DNA of 64,000 nt from an uncultured Polaribacter sp. (GTDB lineage Bacteria; Bacteroidota; Bacteroidia; Flavobacteriales; Flavobacteriaceae). The notes below the pieces were generated by a model, which was given only the letters and a program-made list of their open reading frames with translations, searched no databases and had not been told where the DNA came from. The stretch covers positions 1 to 64,000 of the forward strand of contig NZ_CANMHM010000006.1 of assembly GCF_947497695.1 (NCBI RefSeq), given 5' to 3'. This document shows positions 63,173 through 64,000 of this stretch, piece after piece (position 1 is the first letter of the stretch; every line of letters begins with the position of its first letter). Made by a program: the position numbers and the translations under genes.

Positions 63173-63958
63173 ATGAAGTTCGAAAATATTTTAGTAGAAA
63201 AAAATAATAGTTTAGCCCAAATAACTATTAACAGGCCTAAAAAATTAAACGCACTTAATAGCACTACAATTAAAGAGTTGCATGAAGCTTTTGAATTGTT
63301 AGAAGATGATGAAAATATGAGAGCAATTATTGTAACAGGTAGTGGAGAAAAAGCATTTGTTGCTGGTGCAGATATTGCTGAATTTGCCCATTTTGCAGAG
63401 CAAGAAGGTGTTAATTTAGCAAGAGAAGGGCAAGAGTTGTTATTTAATTATGTAGAAAATTTATCTAAACCTGTAATTGCTGCTATTAATGGTTTTGCTT
63501 TAGGTGGTGGTTTAGAGTTGGCAATGTCTTGTCATTTTAGAGTTGCTGCTGATACTGCAAAAATGGGTTTGCCAGAAGTTTCACTAGGTGTTATTCCTGG
63601 TTATGGAGGTACTCAACGTTTACCTCAGTTAGTTGGTAAAGGAAAAGCGATGGAAATGATTATGACAGCTGGTATGATTTCTGCAGAAGATGCTTTGCAG
63701 TTTGGCTTGGTAAATCATGTAACAACACAAGAAGAATTATTGCCTTTGGCAGAAAAAATAGTGAGTAAAATTATCAGAAATTCTTCAGTAGCTATTAGTG
63801 CTGCAATTAGAGCAATTAATGCTGGTTTTGAAGATGGTGTTAATGGTTTTAATGTTGAAATAGAAGAGTTTGGAGGCTCTTTTGGGACTGAGGATTTTAC
63901 GGAAGGTACAACAGCATTTTTAAATAAAAAGAAACCTAATTTTTTAAATAAAAATTAA
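63173..63958 (+). CDS. Enoyl-CoA hydratase/isomerase family protein
   Basis: A 261-residue crotonase-fold enzyme, probably hydrating 2-enoyl-CoA in fatty-acid or amino-acid degradation. The oxyanion-hole motifs AFVAGADIAEF (near 62-72) and INGFALGGGLELAMSCH (near 105-121) are intact. The first catalytic Glu is in GGGLELA and the second is in GLPEVSLGVIPGYGGTQRL. Both Glu positions make a hydratase more likely than a decarboxylase. A strong terminator ends the gene. No other beta-oxidation genes are adjacent. Confidence 0.9.
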   Translation: MKFENILVEKNNSLAQITINRPKKLNALNSTTIKELHEAFELLEDDENMRAIIVTGSGEKAFVAGADIAEFAHFAEQEGVNLAREGQELLFNYVENLSKPVIAAINGFALGGGLELAMSCHFRVAADTAKMGLPEVSLGVIPGYGGTQRLPQLVGKGKAMEMIMTAGMISAEDALQFGLVNHVTTQEELLPLAEKIVSKIIRNSSVAISAAIRAINAGFEDGVNGFNVEIEEFGGSFGTEDFTEGTTAFLNKKKPNFLNKN

Positions 63959-63986
63959 AAAGCGAGTCAATTAAGACTCGCTTTTA
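63957..63986 (+). terminator. Terminator of the enoyl-CoA hydratase gene
   Basis: The arms AAAAAGCGAGTC (63957-63968) and GACTCGCTTTT (63975-63985) are separated by six bases, and the hairpin overlaps the stop codon region and ends the window's last transcript. Confidence 0.8.
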
Positions 63987-64000
63987 ATATCAAATTATAG

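Overview
The window is a gene-dense, AT-rich stretch of a chromosome from a member of the Bacteroidota, most likely a marine Flavobacteriaceae close to Polaribacter or Tenacibaculum. The evidence is a giant secreted protein with a type IX secretion tail, promoters of the TTTG / TAnnTTTG type, POT-family and S9/M1/M20 peptide-using genes, a mevalonate pathway with a GYDIA-type GHMP kinase, a ribosomal protein L21 with a C-terminal extension, and a Flavo-1-like intergenic RNA. The genus is an inference. I see no rRNA, CRISPR array, phage or insertion-sequence transposase. There is one tRNA, for Leu.

Layout. 1-5.1 kb: 3' part of a very large T9SS surface protein with Ig-like repeats, calcium-binding thrombospondin-3 repeats and a tandem 361-residue duplication. 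5.2-9.1 kb: adenine deaminase, a structured RNA, a PhnA-type zinc protein and a pair of exported proteins. 9.1-12.1 kb (minus): M20 dipeptidase and M1 peptidase. 12.2 kb: tRNA-Leu. 12.4-18.1 kb (minus): aldose epimerase, thioesterase, a Cache domain joined to a pentameric ligand-gated ion channel (the most unusual gene here), and a tail-specific protease. 18.4-23.5 kb (plus): surE, a small membrane protein, lpxB, an NlpC/P60 lipoprotein and comEC. 23.5-30.1 kb (minus): a dipeptidyl-peptidase IV, two POT peptide transporters and two thioredoxin-like proteins. 30.3-31.0 kb: an SPFH lipoprotein.

31.3-40.7 kb is an isoprenoid region. It holds class II HMG-CoA reductase fused to a DUF1569 domain, a GYDIA GHMP kinase, diphosphomevalonate decarboxylase, mevalonate kinase and a UbiA-type geranylgeranylglycerol-phosphate prenyltransferase. 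Between them lie a flavoprotein, a redoxin, a VOC protein and thiamine pyrophosphokinase. 40.8-50.7 kb carries housekeeping genes: rRNA pseudouridine synthase, mscL, alr, tdk, a GT9 glycosyltransferase with DUF4254, arsC-like, DinB-like, an outer-membrane protein, an Ig-like lipoprotein and comF. 50.8-56.4 kb: glycyl-tRNA synthetase, a metal-binding lipoprotein, an EamA transporter, rplU-rpmA and waaA. 56.4-61.6 kb: two half-size YeeE/YedE sulfur transporters run into moaA, moeA, moaC and mobA. The window ends with an NtrY-like histidine kinase and an enoyl-CoA hydratase.

Functional links. The peptidases and POT carriers form a peptide-scavenging set. The mevalonate genes feed polyprenyl and perhaps ether-lipid synthesis. 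lpxB, waaA and the GT9 gene serve the lipopolysaccharide. The moa/moe genes make molybdenum cofactor, possibly supplied with sulfur by the YeeE pair. Several intergenic gaps carry inverted repeats that look like non-autonomous repeat families rather than genes.
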